Both the position numbers and the translations under genes were made by a program. The notes beneath the pieces were generated by a model. That model was given only the letters and a program-made list of their open reading frames with translations, was not told the DNA's origin and made no database searches. From Cupriavidus basilensis OR16 (GTDB taxonomy: Bacteria > Pseudomonadota > Gammaproteobacteria > Burkholderiales > Burkholderiaceae), in NCBI RefSeq assembly GCF_000243095.1, contig NZ_AHJE01000078.1:1-34204 (forward strand): a stretch of DNA of 34,204 nucleotides, in the 5' to 3' direction. Numbering within the stretch: the first letter of the stretch is position 1; each line of letters begins with the position of its first letter. Shown one piece after another: positions 23,527 to 31,644 of the stretch.

Positions 23527-24065
23527 GCGTAAAGGCCTATCCTTATTGGGGTGTCATCTGAGAGTACGCGGTCAATCGATATCCTCAAGCCGTCCAGTAA
23601 ATTCGACAAGACAGCCAAAGCCGCCATGGAACAGAGCTTCGCGTTCATCCTCATGGACACCGGATTCCATGATGGTTGGTCGTCTGGACGAAATGACCCG
23701 ATACGCAGACACGCCACTGACAGGCCATATTTGTCCGCATAGAGACGGCCGAGCGCTTCGCCAAATACTTTGGACACGCCATAGCGGCTGTCCGGTCGCG
23801 GCATTACTTCGTCGTCGATCATCCGATCGCGGCGATGAAAGCCAACGGCATGATTCGAGCTAGCAAAAATCACGCGTTTGACACCAGCCATGCGGGCAGC
23901 CTCGAACACGTTGTAGCAACCTTCAATGTTCAGACGACGAATACGGTCCCATGTGTCCTCATCTGGAATGCCAGCCAAGTGAACTACACAATCGATTCCC
24001 TGCATCGCTCGTGCAAGTTGTTCGATGTCGGTGATGTCTGCACCGGTAATCAAGACCCGCTTCAT
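23514..24065 (-). pseudogene. udh: Uronate dehydrogenase (Udh) relic, deleted at both ends
   Basis: The core matches uronate dehydrogenases of the extended SDR type: VVHLAGIPDEDTWDRIRRLNIEGCYNVFEAAR, VKRVIFASSNHAVGFHRRD (catalytic Ser), and RPDSRYGVSKVFGEALGRLYADKYG (Tyr and Lys of YxxxK). But MKRVLITGA runs directly into DITDIEQLARAM: about 45 residues carrying the rest of the GxxGxxG NAD motif are deleted in frame. After CLRIGSF the frame leaves the family, and the last about 85 residues are replaced by unrelated sequence. Without the dinucleotide loop no activity is expected. Intact Udh oxidises D-galacturonate or D-glucuronate to the aldarolactone. A strong ribosome-binding site remains. 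Confidence 0.85.
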
Positions 24066-24092
24066 GAAATTCTCCTATACATTTCGTGGTCG

Positions 24093-24112
24093 GCCTGCTC
24101 CTGAAAGCAGGC
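24093..24112. other. Hairpin between the MFS gene and the udh relic
   Basis: GCCTGCT (24093-24099) and AGCAGGC (24106-24112) form a perfect 7-bp stem with a 6-nt loop, about 60 nt after the MFS stop on the minus strand. No T-run follows, so it may be an mRNA-stabilising or partial termination hairpin inside the operon. Confidence 0.4.
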
Positions 24113-24171
24113 AGCTTCTAACAGGAAGGCTGGCTAGTCGCCATCCATTTTGATGCGTCAGCGAACGCCGG

Positions 24172-25461
24172 CTATGCAGCGGAACTGCTCACGGCTGGTT
24201 GGCTCAGTGCGGTCCGGCTATTGATCACGAACACCATGGCCAGAACGCCCACCACGTCGATCGTTGCGCCAAGAGCAAATGCGCTGCCGTATCCGCCGAA
24301 GTATTGAACCGCGAAGCCAGTAACGGTGGGGCCAACAATGCCGGAAATATTGCCCAGAAGGTGCACAAAACCGCTGACGCCACCCAGATGCTTCCCCGGA
24401 ACGAGTTCGTGCATCAGCGCCCAGCAAGCCTGCGAGGAGGCCGTCAGGAACAGCACTGCAGCCGCAACCAGAGCCACTGCCGTGGCGGTCTCCGTAGCGA
24501 AGCTCACGACAAGCATGGCGAGTGCGGACAAGGCGAGTGGCAAGACCGCAGAGAGCTTGCGTGCATTCAGCGGATTCTTCATGCGCTTGTAGATGAAATC
24601 GGACAGGATGCCGCCGCCGAAATAGCCGATTGCTCCGCACGCCCAAGGAATTGTGCTCAGCATGCTCATCTGTTTCAGGTCCAGGTGCAACGCATTGGTG
24701 AAATAGCTCGGCAGCCAGGAGACGAAAATGAACAGGGTGTAGTTCACCGCAAACAAGCCGGTGCCCAGCGCCAGTATGCTGGGCCTGAACAGATACTCGC
24801 GCAGCGTCGTTCCGCGTTCGCCTTCATCGGCTGGGTGCGCGGCACCGCGACTCTCTTCGATCAGCCGCACTTCGTCCGCGGCCACACGGCGGTTCTGCGC
24901 CGGGCTATCGGTAACGAAATAGCGCCAGAATCCGATCCAGATGAAGCCAATCACCGCAATCACGACAAACGATATGCGCCACCCGAATGCGATTGCCACC
25001 AGCCCGACAATCGGGCCGGCGATTGCACTGCCGAGCGTTTGCCCCGAGAAGGAGAAGCCGATCATCCTGCCGGTTTCACTACGCGGGAACCAATTGGTAA
25101 TTGTCCGGTTGGTTGTCGAATTCATCGGCCCTTCCCCGAAGCCGAACAATGCCCGCGACAGGAGAAGAGTAGTGAAGCCTGTCACACTCGCAGTGAGTCC
25201 ACACAGCAGTGACCAACCGCCCATCGCCCAGGAGAACACGCGTCGAGGCCCATAGCGGTCAGCAAGATGTCCGCCGACAAACGCAAAGATAGAATATCCA
25301 AAAAAGAAGCTGCTAAATATAATTCCTAGTTCCGACGGGGAGATGTTCAGCTCTTTGCTAATAATCGGGGCAACGACGCCCAGCGCCGCGCGATCCATGT
25401 AGTTGATCATCCCGGCAGAAAATAGCAAACCGGCAACTACATATCTATATCTTCCAGACAT
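24172..25461 (-). CDS. MFS transporter, hexuronate/aldarate (ACS) type
   Basis: This 429-residue protein has about 12 hydrophobic helices. The ACS-family entry SAGMINYMDRAALGVVAPIISKELNISPSELGIIFSSF is present, with GGHLADRYGPRRV after helix 2 and ALFGFGEGPMNSTTNRTITNWFPRSETGRMIG after helix 4, the segment typical of hexuronate (ExuT), galactonate and glucarate carriers. It symports sugar acids with protons across the inner membrane. The ribosome-binding site GGAGA lies just before ATG at 25461. Position between the gluconolactonase-type gene and the uronate dehydrogenase relic supports a uronate or aldarate substrate. It is intact although both neighbouring enzyme genes are damaged. Confidence 0.92.
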   Translation of the reverse strand: MSGRYRYVVAGLLFSAGMINYMDRAALGVVAPIISKELNISPSELGIIFSSFFFGYSIFAFVGGHLADRYGPRRVFSWAMGGWSLLCGLTASVTGFTTLLLSRALFGFGEGPMNSTTNRTITNWFPRSETGRMIGFSFSGQTLGSAIAGPIVGLVAIAFGWRISFVVIAVIGFIWIGFWRYFVTDSPAQNRRVAADEVRLIEESRGAAHPADEGERGTTLREYLFRPSILALGTGLFAVNYTLFIFVSWLPSYFTNALHLDLKQMSMLSTIPWACGAIGYFGGGILSDFIYKRMKNPLNARKLSAVLPLALSALAMLVVSFATETATAVALVAAAVLFLTASSQACWALMHELVPGKHLGGVSGFVHLLGNISGIVGPTVTGFAVQYFGGYGSAFALGATIDVVGVLAMVFVINSRTALSQPAVSSSAA

Positions 25462-25519
25462 TATCGTCTCCGAATATTTATACTGTCTATTAATTCACTT
25501 ATTACTTCTAATTTAAAAT

Positions 25520-26398
25520 TCAATGGCCGAAGTCTTCAAGCAAAAAATAAGAGAGAGTGGAAAGCATGCGTGCTGCCCAGTACACTTCTTTCATGCACGG
25601 AAACTTCCAGGCATCGGGGGGGGCGACACACACATGACGCCGTCTAGATCGTCCACACCAGAGGTTTCCGTGAATATCGCAGCGCATGCCATCGATTGTT
25701 CCTGCGCCAGCATCGAGCAGGATCCTTCCGTTGGCGATACGCGCGCCACCATCGACGAGATCATAGGCCCAAATCTTGCGCCCCGGCGTTCCGCGCGATT
25801 CGATCACATACAAGATGCGCTCATCGGCGGAAAAGCACAGGCCGTTGGGCCCCTTCAGCTCCGTTGTCATGACGGTCGGCTTTCCCGACTCGGCATCGAT
25901 CCGGTAGACCGAATGAGGCAATTCCGGGGTCGCGGCGCGACCTTCGTAATTGCCCTGAATCCCCATGGGCGGATCGGTGAACCAGATGGAACCGTCGGAT
26001 TTGACGACGACGTCGTTGGGCGAATTGAGGCGCTTTCCCTCAAAGCGGTCGGCCAGCACCGTGAGGCTACCGTCGTATTCCGTGCGCACAACGCGGCGCC
26101 CGCCGTGTTCGCACGTGATCAACCGCCCTTGCCGGTCCCGCGTGTTGCCATTGGCGTAGCCGGACGGTTGCCGGTACACGCTGACGGTGCCAGTCTCCTC
26201 CTCCCACTTCATCATTCGGTTATTCGGAATGTCGCTCCACAATAGAAAGCGGCCATCGCCGAACCAGACCGGCCCTTCCGCCCAGCGAAATCCAGTTGCG
26301 ATCTGCTCCACGGCCGCGTAGGCGATCCGGTATTTCTCGAACTCCGGATCCAGCACCTGGATGCGGGGATCGGGGTATCGTGCACTTGGTTGCCACAT
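25520..26398 (-). CDS. SMP-30/gluconolactonase-family lactonase, altered C-terminus
   Basis: The first 247 residues are a good SMP-30/gluconolactonase: FRWAEGPVWFGDGRFLLWSDIPNNRMMKW (Glu41), HGGRRVVRTEYDG, SPNDVVVKSDGSIWFTDP (Asn128), KGPNGLCFS and GTIDGMRCDIHGNLW (Asp236), containing the Glu-Asn-Asp metal-site residues. After NLW the frame departs: a second frame reads GVDDLDGVMCVSPP, closer to the family, while the main frame ends in unrelated SRRRHVCVAPPDAW and so on. An 8-G run at 25616-25623 lies in this tail. The last about 45 residues of the propeller therefore seem lost, and folding is doubtful. Intact homologues open aldono- and aldaro-lactones, here probably the Udh product. Confidence 0.78.
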   Translation of the reverse strand: MWQPSARYPDPRIQVLDPEFEKYRIAYAAVEQIATGFRWAEGPVWFGDGRFLLWSDIPNNRMMKWEEETGTVSVYRQPSGYANGNTRDRQGRLITCEHGGRRVVRTEYDGSLTVLADRFEGKRLNSPNDVVVKSDGSIWFTDPPMGIQGNYEGRAATPELPHSVYRIDAESGKPTVMTTELKGPNGLCFSADERILYVIESRGTPGRKIWAYDLVDGGARIANGRILLDAGAGTIDGMRCDIHGNLWCGRSRRRHVCVAPPDAWKFPCMKEVYWAARMLSTLSYFLLEDFGH

Positions 26399-26436
26399 GA
26401 CGTACTTTCCCTCTAGCTGTTCCCGTATGCCGGTAG

Positions 26437-27766
26437 TCAGCTCATGATGCCGATTTGCCAGGGCACGAACTCGTTGTCCCCGAGCCCTAGCAGTTCGCTC
26501 TTCGATGCCTTTCCCGAAGCGGTACGCAGCATCAGTTGAAAGATCTCTTCGCCGACCTGCTCAATGGTCTTCTCGCCGTCTAGAATCGTGCCGCAGTTCA
26601 GGTCCATATCTTCCTCCAGCCGCCGGTACATCGACGAATTGGTGGCCAACTTGAGGCTGGGTACAGGCTTGGCGCCGAACATGGAGCCGCGGCCCGTGGT
26701 AAAGGCGATCAGGTTGGCGCCGCCGGCGATCTGGCCCGTGGCCGAGACCGGGTCGTAGCCCGGCGTGTCCATGAATACAAGCCCGTGCTGCGTGACCGCC
26801 TCGGCGTAACGGTACACCTCCATCAGCGGGCCAGTCCGACAGGATGGCGGTGCCGCCGTGGCGCACCAGCAGATCCACGGCTGCGCCCAGGGCCGGATTG
26901 GCGGTGATGGACGAAAACCCGTCCGAGCCGCCGCACTGCAGGCCCACGGTCAGGTGGCTGGCCGGCACCGGACGGCGCTCCACGCTATTGACCTGCGGCA
27001 GCAATTCCATGACCGCGGCAATGCCGGCCTCAATTGTCTTGCGCGTGCCGCCGCTTTCCTGCATGACGAAGGTACGCAGCAAGGGGCCAGGTTCCAGAGA
27101 CTGCGTGTCGAGCAGGCCCTTTAGCTGGTTGCGTTCGCAACCGAGCCCCACAATCAGCGCGGCACCCAGGTTGGCGTGGCGCGCATAGCCGGCCATGGTC
27201 CGGCGCAGCAGATCCATCGGCTCTCCCGTCATCTCCATGCCGCAACCCAGCGAGTGACTGAACGCCACCACACCGTCGACGTTGGGGAAGTCTGCAAGCC
27301 GCTCCGGCGTGAACCACTCCGCGATCTTGCGTACGACGGTGGAGGAGCAATTCACCGTTGACAGGATGCCGAGATAGTTGCGCGTGCCCACACGGCCGTC
27401 GCCGCGCACGATGCCGTCGAAGCTCGCCTGCCGGCCTGCTTCGACCGGGTCCACGGGCCGGTAGTCGCGGCCGAAGGCGTAGTCCCGTTCGTATTCCTGA
27501 AAGCTGACGTTGTGCGAATGGACGTAGGTGCCCGGCTGGATGTCGGCCGCGGCAAAGCCGATGCAGACGTTGTACTTCAGGATCGGTTCGCCGGCCTTGA
27601 TGAAGCGGGCGGCGATCTTGTGGCCGGCCGGAACCTGGCTACGCACGCCCCAGGTTTCCCCCGGCACTTGAGCGCCGATGCCCACGTTCATGCGTGCGAC
27701 CAACACGTTGTCCGCAGGATGCAGGCGGATACAAGGTCCAATGATGCTTTTTTGCTGGGTTTCCAT
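26437..27766 (-). pseudogene. UxaA/GarD-family altronate or galactarate dehydratase, internal deletion
   Basis: The N-terminal frame from 27766 encodes the SAF domain (IIGPCIRLHPADNVLVARMNV) and the main domain: GRVGTRNYLGILSTVNCSSTV, FSHSLGCGMEM, GLGCERNQ and VGLQCGGSDGFSSITANPALG. At GGTAILSD (about 26840) it breaks off. A second frame resumes with LMEVYRYAEAVTQHGLVFMDTPGYDPVSATGQIAGGANL and ends normally in GDNEFVPWQIG. About 65 residues are missing between the parts. The family dehydrates altronate, galactarate or related acids with Fe(II). The gene cannot make a full enzyme. Its place beside a lactonase, a uronate dehydrogenase relic and an ACS carrier favours galactarate or glucarate as former substrate. 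Confidence 0.9.
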
Positions 27767-27808
27767 ACTACCTTTCCTGAATTGCGGAATTGGATAAGGG
27801 CCAGGCGC

Positions 27809-28822
27809 TCACTCGGCCTGGATGCCGGCGCTCTTCACCACGCTGCCCCACTTGGGGACTTCGGTGGTCATGAACGTGCTGAACTGTTCGGGACTGGTGC
27901 CGAGGATAGTGAACCCCTGCTCGGTGAACTTGGCACGCAACCCCGCATCCTTCAGGGCTACGCTGACTTCGTCACTGATCTTGCTGGCGATGGCCCTGGG
28001 CGTCTTGGCAGGCACGAACAGGCCATACCAAGTCAGCACCTCGAAGTTCTTCAACCCCGCCTCCGACAGCGTTGGCACCTGCGGCAGCGCCTGGGCACGC
28101 ACCAGGCTGGACACCGCGATTGCCTTGAGCTTGCCGCTCTTGATGAACGGCGCGGCCACCGGCACGTTGGCAAACATCAAAGACACAGTGCCGGACATCA
28201 CGTCGGTCAACGCCGCCGCCTCACCCTTGTAAGGCACGTGCGTCAGCTTGATGCCGCTCATCGAATCGAACAGCGCACCGGCAATGTGCTGAGGGCCGCC
28301 AGAGCCCGACGAGGCATAGCTCCTCAGCTTGTCGGCACGCGCGAGCTCGATCACATCCTGCACCGTGCGGGCCTGCACCGACGGATGCACTACCATCACC
28401 AGCGGCATCGATACCACTTGTGTCACCGGCATGAAGTCCTTTAGCGGATCGAATGGCAGATTGGCGTACATGCTCGGCGCGATGACCATGGTCGACTGCG
28501 ACGCCAGCATCATCGAATAGCCGTCGGCGGCCGACTGGGCCACATTGGTCGCCGCGATGGTGCCGGTGGCGCCGGGCCGGTTATCGACGATCACAGTCTG
28601 GCCCGTTTGCCTGGCGAGCTGGTTGCCGATCTGGCGGGCCACGATGTCGGCGCCGCCGCCAGGGGCGAAGCCCACCACGATGCGGATAGTCTTCTTCGGA
28701 TAGGCGTCGGCCGCCCTTGAAGGCGAGGCGCAGATTATCGCCACGATACCGCCAATTGCTGCGCACAGCACGATGCGCCGGCGTTTGTCGTTGGCGTGGT
28801 GGACGAAGGGCGTGGCTGGCAT
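27809..28822 (-). CDS. Bug/TctC-family periplasmic solute-binding receptor
   Basis: Start 28822 (MPATPFVHH), preceded by GGGAGA, is chosen over an ATG 33 nt upstream that lacks a ribosome-binding site. The 337-residue protein has a long n-region with KRRR, a hydrophobic core (IVLCAAIGGIVAIICA) and a probable signal cleavage after SRA near residue 37. The mature part YPKKTIRIVVGFAPGGGADIVARQIG, VIVDNRPGATGTIAATNVAQ, PFDPLKDFMPVTQ and THVPYKGEAAALTDVM is typical Bug. It binds a carboxylate in the periplasm. No TctAB membrane genes are present in the window. It sits between the DapA-family gene and the dehydratase relic, so a sugar acid or its lactone is a plausible ligand. Confidence 0.92.
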   Translation of the reverse strand: MPATPFVHHANDKRRRIVLCAAIGGIVAIICASPSRAADAYPKKTIRIVVGFAPGGGADIVARQIGNQLARQTGQTVIVDNRPGATGTIAATNVAQSAADGYSMMLASQSTMVIAPSMYANLPFDPLKDFMPVTQVVSMPLVMVVHPSVQARTVQDVIELARADKLRSYASSGSGGPQHIAGALFDSMSGIKLTHVPYKGEAAALTDVMSGTVSLMFANVPVAAPFIKSGKLKAIAVSSLVRAQALPQVPTLSEAGLKNFEVLTWYGLFVPAKTPRAIASKISDEVSVALKDAGLRAKFTEQGFTILGTSPEQFSTFMTTEVPKWGSVVKSAGIQAE

Positions 28823-28909
28823 TGGTGTCTCCCGGATGTTATGTCCTGCTATCACACCGGTCCATCCCAGTTCCTTGTCCGCGGATGGGCCGATGGTCCT
28901 GTTATCGAT

Positions 28910-29842
28910 TCAGGCTGCAAGCAGTTGCGCTTCCGGCATCACAAATCCAATCGCGTCCAGCGACTGCGCCAGTGCCTCGCGCTGGCCCGCCTGCAACTCC
29001 GTCAGCGGTGGGCGCACGATGCGCCATGCCCCGTCCGTGCTCTGCGCGGCGATGGCCTCCTTCATGGCTGCGATCATCGGGAACTGCTGGAAGGCAGCGC
29101 GGGTGCGGATGATCGCTGCCTGGCGGTCGTCGGCGTCCGCATCCTGCCAGTGCCTGTACAGGTCCACGATGGGCGCGGGGTTGACGTTGCCGGTGGCAGT
29201 AATGCAGCCAGCGCCGCCGGTGCGCATCGTTTCCAGCAGGAGAGCCTCGGTGCCGGCGAATACGTCGAAGCCGCGGGCGCCGAAACGCTCGATCATGGCG
29301 CGTGTATTGACGAAGTCACCCGAACTATCCTTCACGCCGGCGATGATGCCGGGATAGGCACTCAGCAGACGGTCGATCAAGTCAAGTCCGAGAGGCACCT
29401 GGCTCACGGCGGGGATGTGATACAGGTAGATGCGCAGGCGTGCATCGTCCACGCCCTCGATCACCTGGGCAAAGGCACGGAACAGGCCATCGTCGCTGAC
29501 GCCCTTGTAATAGAACGGCGGCAGCATCAACACGCCGGCGCAGCCCGCCGCCACCGCGTGGCGAGTCAGGGCGATGACATCCGGCAACGCGCAGGCGCCG
29601 GTGCCGGGCATCAACTGGGAGGCAGAAATACCTGCCTCGAGCAGTACGTCCAGCAAGCGGCGCTTTTCGTCGACCGACAGCGAGTTGGCTTCAGAATTGG
29701 TGCCGAACACCGCCAGACCTACACCTTGCGCGATCAACCAGCGGCAATGACGCACAAAGCGCTGAGCATCCGGCGCATAGTCGGCGCGGAACGGCGTGAG
29801 CACGGGAGAGAAAACGCCGCGCGGGCGGGCAACATCGGCCAT
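28910..29842 (-). CDS. DapA/NanA-superfamily Schiff-base aldolase or dehydratase
   Basis: Start 29842 (MADVARPRGVFSPVL), after GGAGA, gives 310 residues of TIM-barrel class I lyase. Visible are the GTxxE-type loop GTNSEANSLS (47-56), Tyr141 in YLYHIP and the Schiff-base Lys171 in AGVKDSSGDF. The superfamily includes dihydrodipicolinate synthase, N-acetylneuraminate lyase, 2-keto-3-deoxygluconate aldolase and the dehydratase KdgD acting on 5-keto-4-deoxyglucarate. Proteins with this exact opening are frequent beside Bug receptors in Burkholderiales and have no fixed function. In this array it could be the step after the aldarate dehydratase. First gene of the array, divergent from a LysR gene. 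Confidence 0.88.
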   Translation of the reverse strand: MADVARPRGVFSPVLTPFRADYAPDAQRFVRHCRWLIAQGVGLAVFGTNSEANSLSVDEKRRLLDVLLEAGISASQLMPGTGACALPDVIALTRHAVAAGCAGVLMLPPFYYKGVSDDGLFRAFAQVIEGVDDARLRIYLYHIPAVSQVPLGLDLIDRLLSAYPGIIAGVKDSSGDFVNTRAMIERFGARGFDVFAGTEALLLETMRTGGAGCITATGNVNPAPIVDLYRHWQDADADDRQAAIIRTRAAFQQFPMIAAMKEAIAAQSTDGAWRIVRPPLTELQAGQREALAQSLDAIGFVMPEAQLLAA

Positions 29843-29899
29843 GAGTCGTCTCCAGGGGAATCTTGATTTGATTTGAGACAAATTGTAGAAACTGGCAGA

Positions 29900-29914
29900 A
29901 TGCAAAAACAGCAT
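29900..29914. promoter_or_regulatory. LysR-type operator candidate between divergent genes
   Basis: ATGC-AAAAACA-GCAT is a 4-bp-arm dyad with the T-N11-A pattern. It lies in the middle of the 107-nt gap between the DapA-family gene (minus) and the LysR gene (plus). This is the expected place for the regulator's binding site. Confidence 0.5.
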
Positions 29915-29949
29915 TGACCGCCTTGTTCAATCAATAGAATTTTTTTGTT

Positions 29950-30831
29950 ATGGACACCCGCTACCTGCAGAGCTTCGTCGCCGTGGTTGAGTACGGTTCC
30001 TTCGCGGAAGCCGCGCGTCGCCTGGGCCTCACGGCAGCCGCAATTGCAGCGCGGGTCCAGGCGCTGGAGGACGCGCTGGATACGCCGCTGGTTCAGCGCG
30101 CGGGCCGCACGGTGCTGCCAACCCAAGCGGGCTTGCGCATCCTGCCCAAGGCGCGCGCGGTAGTACGCGACGTGCGCGACCTGAGCGCGGTGGCGCACGA
30201 CGACACCCTCGTGGGGGAACTGCGGCTGGGCGTGTCGACTTCCTCGCTGACCGGACTCTTGCCGCAGATCCTGGAGAGGCTCTACGCGAAGCATCCGCAG
30301 CTGAAGATTTTCGTGGAGCCAGGCGCATCTTCGCACCTGTACAGGCGCATCGTCTCGGGTGATCTGGACGCTGGCATCATCGTGGAACCGCAGTTCACGA
30401 TTCCCAAGGCATTCGCCTGGCACGTGCTGGTGGAAGAGCCATTCATCGTGCTGGCATCGCTGGCCATGGCCAGCCGCGGCGCGCATGACCTGCTCGCCAG
30501 CGAGCCGTTCATTCGCTACGACCGCAGCATGTGGGGAGGCATGGTGGCAGACCGCTACCTGCAGGAGCACAACATCGTCCCGCAAGAGCGATTGGAGATC
30601 GACGCGCTCAATGCCATCGCCACCATGGTCCACCAGGGCATCGGCGTCTCGCTGGTGCCGGACTGGACGCCGCCGTGGCCCGAGGGCCTGAAGGTGGCGC
30701 GGATCCCGCTGCCCGGTCGGACGCCGGTGCGTAAGGTGGGGTTCTTGTGGTCGCCACACGGAGCGCACGCCACCCTGTCGCAGGCGTTCCTGGCGTTCGG
30801 GCTGGCCTCGCGGCGGGCGGGGTCACGCTAA
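29950..30831 (+). CDS. LysR-family transcriptional regulator
   Basis: A complete LysR protein of 293 residues: MDTRYLQSFVAVVEYGSFAE, helix-turn-helix LGLTAAAIAARVQALEDALD, and effector-domain landmarks GELRLGVSTSSLTGLLPQIL, SGDLDAGIIVEP and MVHQGIGVSLVPDW. The recognition helix is unusually Ala-rich (TAAAIAARVQ instead of the common SQPAVSxQI). It is divergent from the DapA-Bug-uronate array, with a LysR-type dyad between them, so it most likely regulates that array. It converges on the RraA gene, where a strong hairpin contains its stop codon. Confidence 0.9.
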   Translation: MDTRYLQSFVAVVEYGSFAEAARRLGLTAAAIAARVQALEDALDTPLVQRAGRTVLPTQAGLRILPKARAVVRDVRDLSAVAHDDTLVGELRLGVSTSSLTGLLPQILERLYAKHPQLKIFVEPGASSHLYRRIVSGDLDAGIIVEPQFTIPKAFAWHVLVEEPFIVLASLAMASRGAHDLLASEPFIRYDRSMWGGMVADRYLQEHNIVPQERLEIDALNAIATMVHQGIGVSLVPDWTPPWPEGLKVARIPLPGRTPVRKVGFLWSPHGAHATLSQAFLAFGLASRRAGSR

Positions 30832-30841
30832 CCGCGTGACC
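30821..30841. terminator. Hairpin at the convergent LysR / RraA junction
   Basis: GGTCACGC (30821-30828) and GCGTGACC (30834-30841) form a perfect 8-bp GC-rich stem with loop TAACC; the LysR stop codon TAA lies in the loop. It sits between two converging genes, so it may end transcription in both directions, although there is no T-run. Confidence 0.5.
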
Positions 30842-30882
30842 GCCGCAATGACGGTGCGGGCGCGCGTTGGTGCCCGGAGCAT

Positions 30883-31614
30883 TTAGCGGTCAGCGCCCTG
30901 GCCTTCCGTCCAAGCCTTGTACCGCGCCTTGTTCTCCTCGTTGGGCGGATACAGGCCGGGCAACGGCATGCCGCGCTCCACTTCCCGCATGATCCAGCCC
31001 TCCAGGCGCTCCTGTTCCACTGAGGCGGCAATCACTTCGTCAAGCATGGCGGCGGGAATCAGCACCGCGCCGTCCTGGTCCACCACGATGACATCGTTGG
31101 GGAATACCGCAACGCCGCCGCAGTCGATGGGTTCCTGCCAGCCGACGAAGGTGAGACCGGCGACCGAAGCTGGTGCCGCCGTGCCCTGGCACCACACCGG
31201 CAATCCCGTGCCCAGCACTCCCGCCACATCGCGCACCACACCGTCGGTCACCAGTCCTGCCACGCCGCGCTTGCGCAAGCGCGCGCACAGGATATCGCCG
31301 AAGATGCCAGCATCGGTCACGCCCAGCGCACCCACCACCGCGATGCAGCCGGCCGGCATGTCCTCGATGGCCGCGCGCGTGGAAATTGGCGAGCCCCACG
31401 AGGCCGGCGTCGCCAGGTCTTCGCGAGCGGGCACGAAGCGCAGGGTAAAAGCGCGGCCGACCAGGCGCGGCTGACCAGGTGCCAGCGGCCGCGTGCCGCG
31501 CAGCCAAACGTTGCGCAGGCCGTGCTTGAGCAGCACGGTGGTCAGCGTTGCGGTGGTCACGCCTTGCAGAGCCTTGATCACACTTTCGTCGAGGGGAAGC
31601 GATGTGGTCGCCAT
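30883..31614 (-). CDS. RraA-family protein (aldolase/decarboxylase fold)
   Basis: Start 31614 (MATTSLPLDES), with GGAAAC upstream, gives 243 residues. The RraA-fold catalytic segments are present: GVTDAGIFGDILCARLRKRG (98-117), VTDGVVRDVAG with Arg128 and Asp129, LPVWCQGTAAPAS, and PNDVIVVDQDGAVLIP. Members that keep GDxL and RD often cleave or decarboxylate 4-hydroxy-2-oxo acids, like GalC; true RraA proteins instead bind RNase E. The tail NEENKARYKAWTEGQG is common in copies from catabolic clusters. It is the last gene of the SDR-DapA-RraA array, 30 nt after the DapA-family gene, so a pyruvate-releasing aldol step is a fair guess. Confidence 0.87.
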   Translation of the reverse strand: MATTSLPLDESVIKALQGVTTATLTTVLLKHGLRNVWLRGTRPLAPGQPRLVGRAFTLRFVPAREDLATPASWGSPISTRAAIEDMPAGCIAVVGALGVTDAGIFGDILCARLRKRGVAGLVTDGVVRDVAGVLGTGLPVWCQGTAAPASVAGLTFVGWQEPIDCGGVAVFPNDVIVVDQDGAVLIPAAMLDEVIAASVEQERLEGWIMREVERGMPLPGLYPPNEENKARYKAWTEGQGADR

Positions 31615-31644
31615 GATGTTTCCTTGTTGCATTTGGTTTGGGGT

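Noticed and set aside
28910..29842. Calling this gene KdgD (5-keto-4-deoxyglucarate dehydratase)
   Set aside because: Context would fit, but the sequence resembles the general Bug-associated DapA-like group more than KdgD as I recall it, so no symbol was given.
28796..29866. 356-codon plus-strand frame opposite the DapA-family gene
   Set aside because: Antisense shadow with no recognisable domain.
29734..30768. 344-codon minus-strand frame opposite the LysR gene
   Set aside because: Antisense shadow; the plus strand has a complete LysR helix-turn-helix and effector domain.
30883..31614. Calling this gene rraA, inhibitor of RNase E
   Set aside because: The Arg-Asp and GDxL residues of the aldolase branch are present and the neighbours are catabolic, so an RNA-related role is unlikely.
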